Shown here: positions 8,503 through 17,178 of the stretch, in pieces
Numbering within the stretch: position 1 is the stretch's first letter
How the letters are laid out: the number at the start of each line of letters is the position of its first letter
DNA from: Streptomyces ambofaciens ATCC 23877
GTDB lineage: Bacteria > Actinomycetota > Actinomycetes > Streptomycetales > Streptomycetaceae
DNA length: 64,000 bases
Direction: 5' to 3'
NCBI RefSeq assembly: GCF_001267885.1
Contig: NZ_CP012382.1
Span: forward strand, 8,109,001 to 8,173,000
Translations under genes and position numbers: made by a program
Notes under the pieces: model-generated
Databases searched by the model: none
The model's input: the letters and a program-made list of their open reading frames with translations, nothing else
What the model was told of the DNA's origin: nothing

Positions 8503-10095
8503 GTGACAGTCCTCAATGACGTTCCCCAGGTGTCCGCGGCGCTCGTCGGCGCGCGCGGCCGTGTGGCGGAGCTGCACGGGATCCGTGCGCAGGCGGTGGC
8601 CGGGCCGAGTGAGAAGGCGACGGCGGCGCAGCACGCCAAGGGCAAGCTGACCGCGCGGGAGCGGATCGCTCTGCTGCTGGACGCGGGTTCGTTCCAGGAG
8701 GTCGAGCAGCTGCGCCGGCACCGGGCGAGCGGGTTCGGCCTGGAGGCGAAGAAGCCCTACACCGACGGGGTGGTCACCGGCTGGGGCACGGTGGAGGGCC
8801 GTACCGTCTTCGTCTACGCGCACGACTTCCGGATCTTCGGCGGTGCGCTGGGCGAGGCCCACGCCACGAAGATCCACAAGATCATGGACATGGCCATCGC
8901 GGCCGGTGCGCCGCTGGTCTCCCTCAACGACGGCGCGGGCGCGCGTATCCAGGAGGGTGTGTCCGCCCTGGCCGGCTACGGCGGCATCTTCCAGCGCAAC
9001 ACCCGTGCCTCGGGTGTCATCCCGCAGATCAGCGTGATGCTGGGCCCGTGCGCGGGCGGCGCGGCCTACAGCCCGGCGCTGACGGACTTCGTGTTCATGG
9101 TCCGCGACACCTCGCAGATGTTCATCACCGGCCCGGACGTGGTCAAGGCCGTCACCGGCGAGGAGATCACCCAGAACGGCCTGGGCGGCGCCGACGTGCA
9201 CGCCGGCACCTCCGGCGTGGCGCACTTCGCCTACGACGACGAGGAGACCTGCCTGGCCGAGGTCCGCTACCTCCTCTCCCTGCTGCCGCAGAACAACCGG
9301 GAGTACCCGCCCTGCGTGCCCTGCTCGGACCCGGCCGGCCGGCGCGGCGAGGCGCTGGTGGACCTGGTGCCCGCCGACGGCAGCCGCCCCTACGACATGA
9401 CCGAGGTCATCGGGGAGATCGTCGACGACGGCGAGTACCTGGAGGTCCACGAGGGCTGGGCCCGCAACATCATCTGCGCCCTGTCCCGTCTGGGCGGCCA
9501 GGTGGTGGGCATCGTCGCCAACCAGCCCAGCGCCCTGGCCGGCGTGCTGGACATCGAGGCCTCGGAGAAGGCCGCCCGGTTCGTGCAGATGTGCGACGCC
9601 TTCAACATCCCGGTCATCACGCTGGTGGACGTGCCCGGCTTCCTGCCGGGCGTGGACCAGGAGCACGGCGGCATCATCCGCCACGGCGCCAAGCTGCTGT
9701 ACGCGTACTGCAACGCGACCGTGCCCCGCATCTCCCTGATCCTGCGCAAGGCCTACGGGGGTGCCTACATCGTCATGGACTCCCAGTCCACCGGCGCGGA
9801 CCTGACCTTCGCCTGGCCGGCCAACGAGATCGCCGTGATGGGCGCAGAGGGCGCCGCGGGCGTCATCTTCCGCCGCCAGATCGCCGCCGCACCGGACCCC
9901 GAGGCGATGCGCCAGAAGATGGTCAAGGAGTACAGGGCCGAGCTGATGCACCCCTACTACGCGGCCGAGCGCGGTCTGGTGGACGACGTCATCGATCCCG
10001 CCGAGACCCGTGAGGTGCTCATCCGGTCCCTGGCGATGCTGCGCACCAAGCACGCCGACGTGCCGTCCCGGAAGCACGGCAACCCACCGCAGTGA
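8503..10095 (+). CDS. alpX: Acyl-CoA carboxylase beta (carboxyltransferase) subunit
   Basis: A 530-residue protein from GTG 8503 (GAGGGAGG upstream). Both carboxyltransferase halves are present: the N-half with KGKLTARERI, GGALGEAHATKI and GARIQEGV, and the C-half with VDVPGFLPGVDQE and KAYGGAYIVM. The residue matching position 422 of S. coelicolor PccB is Ile (423 here). Asp at that site favours propionyl-CoA, while Ile allows acetyl-CoA, so malonyl-CoA supply for the polyketide is the likely role. The gene corresponds to alpX/jadN-type carboxylases in angucycline clusters. It needs a biotinylated alpha subunit from elsewhere. The gene ends 12 bases before the next regulator, so co-transcription is likely. 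Confidence 0.92.
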   Translation: MTVLNDVPQVSAALVGARGRVAELHGIRAQAVAGPSEKATAAQHAKGKLTARERIALLLDAGSFQEVEQLRRHRASGFGLEAKKPYTDGVVTGWGTVEGRTVFVYAHDFRIFGGALGEAHATKIHKIMDMAIAAGAPLVSLNDGAGARIQEGVSALAGYGGIFQRNTRASGVIPQISVMLGPCAGGAAYSPALTDFVFMVRDTSQMFITGPDVVKAVTGEEITQNGLGGADVHAGTSGVAHFAYDDEETCLAEVRYLLSLLPQNNREYPPCVPCSDPAGRRGEALVDLVPADGSRPYDMTEVIGEIVDDGEYLEVHEGWARNIICALSRLGGQVVGIVANQPSALAGVLDIEASEKAARFVQMCDAFNIPVITLVDVPGFLPGVDQEHGGIIRHGAKLLYAYCNATVPRISLILRKAYGGAYIVMDSQSTGADLTFAWPANEIAVMGAEGAAGVIFRRQIAAAPDPEAMRQKMVKEYRAELMHPYYAAERGLVDDVIDPAETREVLIRSLAMLRTKHADVPSRKHGNPPQ

Positions 10096-10107
10096 CGGAA
10101 GCGAGCG

Positions 10108-10800
10108 ATGGTCAGACAGGAACGTGCAGTGCGTACGCGCGAGGCGCTCATCAGGTCCGCGGCCGAGGTCTTCCACCACGAGGGCTTCACCGCCGCCTCG
10201 CTCACCCTGATCAGTTCCAGGGCGGGCGTGAGCAACGGCGCACTGCACTTCCACTTCGCCAGCAAGGCGGTGCTGGCCGACGCGGTGGAGCACGCGGCCG
10301 CCGGCGTCCTGCAGACCATCACCGGCCCCGGTCCCGGCCCCGGCCCCGGCTCTGGTCACGGCTCCGGCTCCGGCCGTGGTCCCGGCTCCGGTGCCGGTGC
10401 CGGCGGGCGCCGGGACACCAGCACCCTGCAGCGCCTGGTCGACGCCACCCATGAACTCGCCCGCCGGCTGCAGCAGGACGTCGTCCTGCGGGCGGGTTTC
10501 GAGCTGAGCGGGGAGGCGGGCCGCCCGGCGCGCACCGACCTGCGGCTGCGCTGGCACACGTGGGTGACGGCCATGGTCGACGCCGCGGAGCGCCGGGGGG
10601 AGCTGCGCGAGAGCGTGGCCCGCGAGGGTGTGGTGGCCGCCGTGGTGGCCGTCACCGTGGGCCTGGAGGTGCTCGGCACGCGGGACGAGGCGTGGCTGTC
10701 CAGGCGGACGGTCGCCCAGTTCTGGAGACTGCTCCTGCCCGCCCTCGCCCCCGGCCCCGCCCTCGGGGCGCTGGAGGCCCACGGCTCCTTTCCCCGCTGA
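10108..10800 (+). CDS. alpW: Receptor-like TetR regulator (AlpW/pseudo-butyrolactone receptor type)
   Basis: A 230-residue protein whose N-terminus (VRQERAVRTREALIRSAAEVFHHEG, split here by its helix) and SNGALHFHFASK helix match butyrolactone-receptor homologues. The ligand domain is more divergent, as in pseudo-receptors that respond to the antibiotic itself. Residues about 73-97 are a Gly/Pro/Ser-only insert (GPGPGPGPGSGHGSGS and following) between the DNA-binding and ligand domains, which is odd for the family and may be a repeat expansion. It follows the carboxylase gene by 12 bases. By position it is the alpW equivalent. It probably acts with the alpZ-type receptor to time SARP expression. 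Confidence 0.85.
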   Translation: MVRQERAVRTREALIRSAAEVFHHEGFTAASLTLISSRAGVSNGALHFHFASKAVLADAVEHAAAGVLQTITGPGPGPGPGSGHGSGSGRGPGSGAGAGGRRDTSTLQRLVDATHELARRLQQDVVLRAGFELSGEAGRPARTDLRLRWHTWVTAMVDAAERRGELRESVAREGVVAAVVAVTVGLEVLGTRDEAWLSRRTVAQFWRLLLPALAPGPALGALEAHGSFPR

Positions 10801-10824
10801 AATAAGACCGCAAGGTCTGTTCCC
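10801..10824. promoter_or_regulatory. ARE-like palindrome upstream of the first SARP gene
   Basis: AGACC (10805-10809) and GGTCT (10814-10818) form a perfect 5-base inverted repeat around GCAA in an AATA...TGTT context, starting right after the alpW-type stop codon. The stem is too short for a terminator and resembles a butyrolactone-receptor box. It lies about 390 bases before the SARP start. Confidence 0.45.
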
Positions 10825-11209
10825 CGTGCCCCCTGATCCTGTGCGATCCGGTCATATCCGCAGGAAGGGGCGCTTCCCCCTGCCCGCAGACCCCCGGGCC
10901 CGCCCGCCGTATCCGCCGCATCTTTTCGGCCAACGTCTCCTTCCGCTGGACAGGACGTGCTTTCGCCTCCCGGTGGCGCATCACCGTCGGTTCACGCAGC
11001 GAGACTGCCTGCTCACGGGCGGGAGGTGGGCAGGTGTTCGATCACGTTCTGACCGGATCGGGGCGGTCGCGGGGCAGCACGGCGGACTCACATTGACAAA
11101 CCGACTGTGCTGTTTTTTTATCAGGGCTGGAGCCGCGCACCGGTCCCCGGTCACCGGGGGGACGCACCAGGCGGATCACCCGGCCTGCGGCCTGACTCAT
11201 GGGGGAAAC
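10825..11209 (+). promoter_or_regulatory. Leader/promoter region of the alpV-type SARP gene
   Basis: The 409-base spacer after alpW contains a good promoter: TTGACA at 11093-11098, a 17-base gap, then TTTTAT at 11116-11121. This implies a leader of about 80 bases before the GTG at 11210. A T-run at 11112-11119 overlaps the -10. No other gene is visible. Confidence 0.5.
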
Positions 11210-12049
11210 GTGGACGTCGAAGTGCTGGGGACGCTGTCGGTGCGCGAGCACGGGGTACCGGTCGTGCCGACCGCTCCCAAACCGCGTCAGGTCTTGGCCC
11301 TGCTCGCCCTCAACGCCGACCAGGTGGTCCCGGTGAGCGCGCTCATCGACGAGCTGTGGGGCGAGCGGCCCCCGCGCAGCGCGCGCACCACGCTGCAGAC
11401 CTACGTCCTGCAGCTGCGCGAACTGATCGCCCAGGCCCTCGCCCACGGCGCCGGCGCGGGCGAGCGCTGCACCGCCAAGGACGTCCTGGCCACCGTCCCG
11501 GGCGGCTACCGCCTGCACACCCGCGGCGGACACGTCGACTACCGGGAGTTCGACCAGCGCGCGGGCGCCGGCTACCGCGCCATGGACGCCGAGGACTACA
11601 CCGGCGCCGCCCGCCGGCTGGCCGACGCACTGGGCCTGTGGAACGGGCACGCCCTGACCGACATCCAGGCCGGCCTGCTCATCGACACCGAGATCAAACG
11701 GCTGGAGGAAGCCCGGCTGTGCGCCCTGGACCAGCGCATCGAGGCGGACCTGCGCCTGGGACGCCACCGCGAGCTGCTGTCCGAACTGACGGTGCTGGTC
11801 AGCCAGTACCGGATGCACGAGAGCCTGCACGGACAGTTCATGCTCGCCCTGCACCGCTCCGGCCGCCGCGGTGAAGCCCTCAACGTCTACCAGCGGCTGC
11901 GCAGCACCCTCGTCAGCGAACTGGGCCTGGAACCCTCCGCCGCGCTCAGCCGCCTCCAGCGCTCCATCCTCGTCGCCCGCCCCGAAGCACCCGCCGGCGC
12001 CGCCCCCGGCGCCACCGGCGGCGCCGGCACCCGCCTCGTCACCCGCTGA
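11210..12049 (+). CDS. alpV: SARP-family transcriptional activator (AlpV-like)
   Basis: A 279-residue SARP from GTG 11210 with a GGGGGAAA site. It has the N-terminal OmpR-like winged helix (LGTLSVREHGVPVVP, KPRQVLALLAL, ELWGERPPRSARTTLQTYVLQL) followed by the bacterial transcriptional activation domain (DYREFDQRA through MLALHRSGRRGEALNVYQRLR). It ends in an Ala/Gly-rich tail. SARPs bind direct repeats next to the -10 of biosynthetic promoters and recruit RNA polymerase. In the alp cluster AlpV is the essential pathway activator and a target of AlpZ; position and size fit. It is expected to activate the polyketide operons of this window. Confidence 0.9.
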   Translation: MDVEVLGTLSVREHGVPVVPTAPKPRQVLALLALNADQVVPVSALIDELWGERPPRSARTTLQTYVLQLRELIAQALAHGAGAGERCTAKDVLATVPGGYRLHTRGGHVDYREFDQRAGAGYRAMDAEDYTGAARRLADALGLWNGHALTDIQAGLLIDTEIKRLEEARLCALDQRIEADLRLGRHRELLSELTVLVSQYRMHESLHGQFMLALHRSGRRGEALNVYQRLRSTLVSELGLEPSAALSRLQRSILVARPEAPAGAAPGATGGAGTRLVTR

Positions 12050-12065
12050 CACCCCGCACCCTCCG

Positions 12066-13124
12066 TCACGGGCCCCACCCATGACGTGCCGTCAGCCGGG
12101 CGATGCGCCCCGACAGCTCCCGCTGCTCCCGGCGCAGCAGCTCCACATGAGCGCGCAGACACTCCAGCTCCGCGCCCACGGCCCCCGCACCCCCCTCCTC
12201 CATCCCCGGCCCGGTGCCCGGCCCGCTGCCGGAACCCGGCCCGGTGCCGGTGCCGGGGCCGGGTGCGGTGCCGTGCAGGATCGCCTCCCTGCGCCCGCGC
12301 AGCACCGCACCCGGCCCCACCCCCAGCTCCCGGGCCAGCCGCCGGCGCGCCCGCTCATAGGCGCCCAGCGCCTCCGCGCGGCGCCCGCAGAGCTCCAGCG
12401 CCGCCATCAGCTGCTCCTGGAAACGCTCACGCAGCGGATGGACGGCCACCAGCTCCTGCAGCTCACCGGTGATCTCCGCACCGCGGTCCGCCCGCAGGCT
12501 CGCATCGAACAGCGACTCCAGGGCGAGCAGCCGCCGCTCCTCCAGCAGCGCCGCCCCGCCCGAACACAACGGCCCCTGACCGCTGCCGTGCAGGGCCGGC
12601 CCGCGCCACAGCGCCAGAGCCTGCCGCAGCACATCCGCCGCACACCCCGGCGCGGAGGCGGCCAGCACCCCCGCCCGCGCGGCCAGACGGTCGAAACGCT
12701 GCGCGTCCGTGGTCGCGGGCCCCAGCCGCAGCACATAACCCGGCGGGCAGGACTCCAGCCACGGACGCGACGACGGCCCGCACCCGCACCCGGACCCGGG
12801 CGCACACCCGCACCCCGACCCAGACCCGCGTCCGGGCAGGGGAACGGACGCGGGACCGGCCAAAGGACCCGGTGCGGGCGCGGGTGCGGGCGGCGGGGGC
12901 AGCAGGCGGCGCAGCCGCGCCACATGGGCCTGCAGGGCGTTGGCGGCGTTCGCCGGGGGATGGGCACCCCACAACTCGTCCACCAGGCGCTCGCTGGGCA
13001 CCACCTGGCCGGCCCGCACGATCAGAGCACCGAGCAGCGCACGCTGCTTGGCACCCCTGGGAACGATCCGCACACCGGCCCGCTCGTCGTGAATCTGAAC
13101 GGCCCCAAGAATCCGAAACTCCAT
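12066..13124 (-). CDS. alpU: SARP-family regulator with Gly/Ser/Cys-rich insert (AlpU-like)
   Basis: A 352-residue protein on the opposite strand. It has the OmpR-like domain (FRILGAVQIHDE, GAKQRALLGALIVRAGQVVP, LVDELWGAHPPANAANALQ) and the activation domain (LFDASLRADRGAEITGELQE, MAALELCGRRAEALGAYERA). Between strands of the DNA-binding domain, about residues 76-122, lies a Pro/Gly/Ser/Cys-rich insert that includes GSGSGCGCAPGSGCGCG. A second low-complexity segment (GPGTGTGPGSGSGPGTG) precedes a C-terminal coiled coil ending RELSGRIARLTARHG. It is convergent with alpV-like (16-base gap) and divergent from alpT-like. Its role is probably auxiliary regulation; the inserts might impair it. Confidence 0.8.
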   Translation of the reverse strand: MEFRILGAVQIHDERAGVRIVPRGAKQRALLGALIVRAGQVVPSERLVDELWGAHPPANAANALQAHVARLRRLLPPPPAPAPAPGPLAGPASVPLPGRGSGSGCGCAPGSGCGCGPSSRPWLESCPPGYVLRLGPATTDAQRFDRLAARAGVLAASAPGCAADVLRQALALWRGPALHGSGQGPLCSGGAALLEERRLLALESLFDASLRADRGAEITGELQELVAVHPLRERFQEQLMAALELCGRRAEALGAYERARRRLARELGVGPGAVLRGRREAILHGTAPGPGTGTGPGSGSGPGTGPGMEEGGAGAVGAELECLRAHVELLRREQRELSGRIARLTARHGWGP

Positions 13125-13869
13125 CTCGCCCTTGCCCGGGAAACACCCGGGGCCGCACCCCGCCGACCCGCATCACGGCCCCGGTATTCCCTCACGAATA
13201 GCAGATGCACTTCCTTCCGCCCGGACACTAGCCGACCCCCGTTTCAGGCGCAGGATTCCCCAGCCACCCGCAAACCGCTGTGGAAAAATCCTCGAGGACC
13301 CTTCAGCCCTTCGCAGCCCCGGTCCGGCGCAAACACCAGAACACCCCGTTCTCACACCCCCCGGCCACACCCCCCGGCCACACCCCCCGGCCACACCCCC
13401 GGCCACCCCCCGGCCTGCCCCGGGCAGGCCCCGCCCGGCCGGTGCGGGCAGCCCCGGGCCGGGACAGTGCAGCCGGCCGGACGGCCGGACGCCCGGCCGC
13501 CGCAGCCGCAGGAACCGCGGCGAACCGGGTCCGCCGCGCTCCAGCCCCGCCCCGCGCTCCAGCCCGCCCGTGTTCCGGTCCGGTGCGCGCTCCGGCTCCG
13601 GTCCCCTCCGCGCTCCGGCCTTCGCCGCCGGCGCCGCCGAAGGCCAAAAAAGATCCGCGGCCCGTGGCCGGAGCCGTGCTGTGGCGCGGAAAAAGGACCG
13701 CCCCGCGGCCGGTACACCGGCGCCCCGCCCGAACGCTGTCGTGCCCGGTCCTCCAGGAAACGAACGAGACGTGCTCGAGCCCCTCTCGCGCGCCGGTCTC
13801 AGAAACGTCCGGTTCCTCTTGCCGCAGAGTGGCGGGAATGACACGGGATGGCGTGACGCGACAGTATCG
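13125..13869. repeat. Spacer with 13-bp tandem repeats
   Basis: The unit CACACCCCCCGGC or close variants repeats about four times around 13353-13403. The rest is GC-rich sequence with open frames but no family pattern. It holds the divergent promoters of the alpU- and alpT-type genes at its ends. Confidence 0.45.
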
Positions 13870-13928
13870 AACCGCTCTATCAACGGCTCAGAACCAACCG
13901 CTCTATCAACGGCTCAGAACCAACCGCC
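13870..13928 (+). promoter_or_regulatory. 26-bp perfect tandem repeat in promoter of third SARP gene
   Basis: A 26-base unit beginning AACCGCTCTATCAACG and ending GGCTCAGAACC occurs at 13870-13895 and again unchanged at 13896-13921. A 6-base partial third copy follows, ending 22 bases before the GTG at 13951. Direct repeats at this distance are probable regulator sites; each unit contains ACCG and TCAACGG motifs. Which protein binds is unknown. Confidence 0.5.
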
Positions 13929-13950
13929 CTGACAACTTGCGGAGGGAATC

Positions 13951-14772
13951 GTGAAAATACAAGTCCTGGGTGCGTTGAACGCTGAATTCAACGGAATCTC
14001 GGTCGTGCCCACCGCCGGCAAGCCCCGGCAGATCCTGGCGCTGCTCGCCCTGTGCCCCGGCCGGGTCGTGCCGGTCCCCACCCTCATGGAGGAGATCTGG
14101 GGCACCGAACTGCCGCAGAGCTCGATGACCACCCTGCAGACCTACATCCTCCAGCTGCGCCGCCTGCTGGGCACGGCCATGGGCCCCGACGTGCCGGGCT
14201 CGGCCAAGGACGTGCTCGCCACCCGCTACGGCGGCTACCTGCTGCAGATACCCGCCGAGGCGGTCGACGCCTTCCAGTACGAACGGCTCGTCGTGGAGGG
14301 CCGGCAGGCGTTCGAGGACGGCGAGGACGAGCGTGCGGCCGCGGTGCTGCGCGCGGCGCTCGACCTGTGGGACGGGCCCGCCCTGGTCGACGTACGGGTC
14401 GGACCGATCCTGGAGATCGAGGTGATGCGCATGGAGCAGAGCCGCCTGGTCACCCGCGAACGCCGGATCGACGCCGAGCTGCGCCTGGGCCGGCACGTGG
14501 AACTCATCGCCGAACTCACCGACCTGGTCGCCCGCCACCCGCAGCACGAAGGGCTGCACTCCCAGGCGATGGTGGCCCTGTACCGCTCCGGACGGCAGGC
14601 CGCCGCGCTCGACGTCTACCGCAGACTGCGCCAGCGCCTCATCGAGGAACTGGGCGTCGAACCCTCCCCGCAGCTGCAGCGGCTGCACCAGGCGATGCTC
14701 GCCGTCGACCCGCAGCTGGACGTCGTCGCCGGAGCCCGGCGCTCCTCGACGTTCGACCTGTACGCGGCATGA
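13951..14772 (+). CDS. alpT: SARP-family transcriptional activator (AlpT-like)
   Basis: A 273-residue SARP from GTG 13951 with GGAGGG just upstream. It has the OmpR-like domain (LGALNAEFNGISVVPTAGKP, EEIWGTELPQSSMTTLQTYI) and activation domain (FQYERLVVEGRQAFEDGED, MVALYRSGRQAAALDVYRRLR). It lacks the low-complexity inserts of its neighbour and closely resembles the alpV-type protein at 11210 over its full length, suggesting duplication. Its promoter carries the 26-bp tandem repeats. It probably activates the adjacent operon that begins with the thioesterase or the core PKS promoters. Confidence 0.9.
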   Translation: MKIQVLGALNAEFNGISVVPTAGKPRQILALLALCPGRVVPVPTLMEEIWGTELPQSSMTTLQTYILQLRRLLGTAMGPDVPGSAKDVLATRYGGYLLQIPAEAVDAFQYERLVVEGRQAFEDGEDERAAAVLRAALDLWDGPALVDVRVGPILEIEVMRMEQSRLVTRERRIDAELRLGRHVELIAELTDLVARHPQHEGLHSQAMVALYRSGRQAAALDVYRRLRQRLIEELGVEPSPQLQRLHQAMLAVDPQLDVVAGARRSSTFDLYAA

Positions 14773-15130
14773 CCCCCCGCCCCGCCCCCCGCCCGCCCCG
14801 CCCCCACCCCGCCCGGCCGCCGGACGGCCCCGTGCGGCGCACCGTCCGCCGTGCCCGGCCCCCGGACGGCTGCTTGCGGCGTACCGGCCGCCGCGTCCGG
14901 CCGCCGGACGGGGGTGTGCGGTCCCGGGGTTGCCGGCTGCCGGGGCGGCCGGGGCTGCCGGGAGGGCCGCGGCCGGGGGCCGGTCGAGCGCCGCACGAGC
15001 CGCCGGGGCGAGGCTCGCAGCGCACCTGTCCCCGCCCCGCCCCCCGGCGCCGGGCACCGCGCCCCACCCCGCCGTGCCGGGGCCGCGCCCGCGGCACGCC
15101 GGACACAGCCCCTCACGAGGAAGGCGACGG
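14773..15130. other. GC-rich spacer before the thioesterase gene
   Basis: No gene is visible; the sequence is rich in CCGGACGG/CCGTCCG-type short inverted motifs. GAGGAAGG at 15117-15124 is the ribosome site of the thioesterase gene. Confidence 0.4.
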
Positions 15131-15910
15131 ATGGCTTCCCGTACCAAGGCCCGCGCGGCGCGACCCGCCCGGGTCACACTCAACTGCCTGGCCCACGCCG
15201 GCGCGGGCGTGGCCAGCTACCGCGACTGGGCCAGCGCGGTCGGTGACGGCGTCGACGTGCACGCCCTGCCCCTGCCCGGCCGCGAAGCACGCCGCCGCGA
15301 ACCACGCCTGACCACCCGGGCCGACCTCCTCGCCGACCTGCTGCCGGGCCTGCTCACCACCGCCCGCCGCGGCCCCTACGCCCTGTACGGCCACAGCATG
15401 GGCGCCCTCGTCGGCTACACCCTCACCCGGGCCCTGGCCGACGCCGGCGCACCGCCGCTGTTCCTGGCGGTGGGCGCCTGCCCGCCCCCGCACACCACCA
15501 CCGCCCTGGTGGACGGCGCGGACCTGCCCGACGAGGACCTGCTGCCCCTGCTCGACACCATCGGCTCACTGCCGCCGGGCGCCTCCGCGTCCCCCGGCGG
15601 ACTGTGGCGGCGCACCTTCCTGCCCGTACTGCGCGACGACCTGCGCCTGGCCAAGTCCCTGCGCAACGCCGCCCTGGACCCGGTCACCGGCGGCCCCGTC
15701 GACGTCCCCGTCCTGGTCTTCGCCGGCAGCGACGACCCGCTCGCCGCCCCCGCCGCGCTGCGGCACTGGCAGCAGTGGACCACCGACCTGATCGAACTGC
15801 ACACCGTGTCCGGCGGCCACTTCTTCGCCAGCTCCGCCGGCCTGGCCCAACACGTCGGCCGCGCCTGCCGCGACCACGTGAACGCCCAGCCCGCGGGAGG
15901 CCGACGGTGA
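15131..15910 (+). CDS. alpS: Type II thioesterase
   Basis: A 259-residue protein from ATG 15131. It has the type II thioesterase pattern: LNCLAHAGAGVASYRDWA at the N-terminus, nucleophile elbow GHSMGALVGY, a helical lid region with DLPDEDLLPLLDTIGSLPPG, the Asp loop VFAGSDDPLAAP, and the catalytic His in SGGHFF. These cytosolic enzymes hydrolyse stalled or mis-primed acyl chains from carrier proteins. The stop overlaps the KS-alpha start at 15907 by four bases (GTGA), so it is translationally coupled to the auxiliary ketosynthase pair. It may edit the carrier protein used by that pair or release a short acyl product. Confidence 0.88.
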   Translation: MASRTKARAARPARVTLNCLAHAGAGVASYRDWASAVGDGVDVHALPLPGREARRREPRLTTRADLLADLLPGLLTTARRGPYALYGHSMGALVGYTLTRALADAGAPPLFLAVGACPPPHTTTALVDGADLPDEDLLPLLDTIGSLPPGASASPGGLWRRTFLPVLRDDLRLAKSLRNAALDPVTGGPVDVPVLVFAGSDDPLAAPAALRHWQQWTTDLIELHTVSGGHFFASSAGLAQHVGRACRDHVNAQPAGGRR

Positions 15911-17178
15911 AACGCGTCGTGATCACCGGCATCGGCGTCGTGGCCCCCGGCGGAGTGGGCACCAAAAGCTTCTGGGACCTGCTGACGATCGGCCGCACCG
16001 CCACCCGCCCCATCACCCTCTTCGACGCCTCCGCCTACCGCTCACGCATCGCCGCCGAGGTCGACTTCGACCCCGCCGCCCACGGCTTCGCCTCCGCCGA
16101 CACCGAACGCCTGGACCGCATCACCCAGTTCGCCCTGGTCGCCGCCCGCGAGGCCATCGCCGACAGCGGCATCGGCGAAAGCGTGGAACGCGCCCCGCTG
16201 CGCTGCGCCGTGAGCCTGGGCAGCGCGATCGGCTGCACCACCGCCCTGGCCACCCAGTACGCCATCCTCAGCGACTGCGGAAACACCTGGGACCTCGACC
16301 ACACCGAGGCCGCCGACTTCCTCTACGACTACTTCGTCCCCAGCTCACTGGCGGCCGCCCTGGCCCGCGACTGCGGCGCACAGGGACCGGTCGCCCTCGT
16401 CTCCAGCGGCTGCACCTCCGGCCTGGACGCCATCGGACACGGCGCCGACCTGATCCGCGAGGGCAGCGCCGACATGGCCGTCGTCGGCGGCGCCGAAGCA
16501 CCCATCGCCCCCATCACCATGGCCAGCTTCGACCGCCTGCGCCTCACCAGCTCACGCAACGACGACCCCGCCACCGCCAGCCGCCCCTTCGACCGCACCC
16601 GCGACGGATTCGTCCTCGGCGAAGGCGCGGCCGTCCTGGTCCTGGAAGAACAGGAACACGCCCGCCGCCGCGGCGCCCAGCCCTACGCCGAACTGTCCGG
16701 CCTCGCCGCCCACAGCAGCGCCCACCACATGACCGGCCTGCGCCCCGGAGCCCAGGAAATGGCCGCCGCCATCCGCGCCGCACTCGACCAGGCCCGGCTC
16801 AACCCGGCGGACATCGACTACATCAGCGCCCACGGCGCCGGCACCCGCCACAACGACCGCCACGAGACCCACGCCTTCAAAGCCGGCCTGGGCCACCACG
16901 CCCACCAGGTGCCCGTCAGCTCCATCAAATCGATGATCGGACACGCACTCGGCGCCGCCGGCGCCCTGGACCTGACGGCCGGCGCCCTGGCCATCCGGCA
17001 CGGCATCGTGCCCCCCACCGCCAACCTCCATCAACCCGACCCCACCTGCGACCTGGACTACACGCCGCTGTTCGCACGGGAACAGCGCACCAGCACCGTC
17101 CTGAGCGTCGCCAGCGGATTCGGCGGCTTCCACACCGCGGCCGTCCTCACCCGGCCCCGCCTGCAGGAGGCGGCATGA
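15907..17178 (+). CDS. alpR: Ketosynthase alpha of auxiliary PKS set
   Basis: A 423-residue KS-alpha from GTG 15907. All catalytic features of a condensing enzyme are present: Cys169 in SSGCTSGLDAI, the His of SAHGAGTRHNDRHE, and the His of SSIKSMIGHALGAAGA. It is paired with the CLF at 17175 through a four-base overlap. No ACP or ketoreductase follows, unlike the second set at 29956. In the alp-type layout this is alpR, whose job is not clear to me. It could make a short chain or a starter on the shared ACP, or work with an ACP outside the window. It reads as intact, not decayed. Confidence 0.9.
   Translation: MKRVVITGIGVVAPGGVGTKSFWDLLTIGRTATRPITLFDASAYRSRIAAEVDFDPAAHGFASADTERLDRITQFALVAAREAIADSGIGESVERAPLRCAVSLGSAIGCTTALATQYAILSDCGNTWDLDHTEAADFLYDYFVPSSLAAALARDCGAQGPVALVSSGCTSGLDAIGHGADLIREGSADMAVVGGAEAPIAPITMASFDRLRLTSSRNDDPATASRPFDRTRDGFVLGEGAAVLVLEEQEHARRRGAQPYAELSGLAAHSSAHHMTGLRPGAQEMAAAIRAALDQARLNPADIDYISAHGAGTRHNDRHETHAFKAGLGHHAHQVPVSSIKSMIGHALGAAGALDLTAGALAIRHGIVPPTANLHQPDPTCDLDYTPLFAREQRTSTVLSVASGFGGFHTAAVLTRPRLQEAA

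Noticed and set aside
8437..10782. A 781-codon minus-strand open frame opposite the carboxylase
   Set aside because: It is fully antisense to two well-supported genes and its Gly/His/Val/Gln-rich composition has no family pattern.
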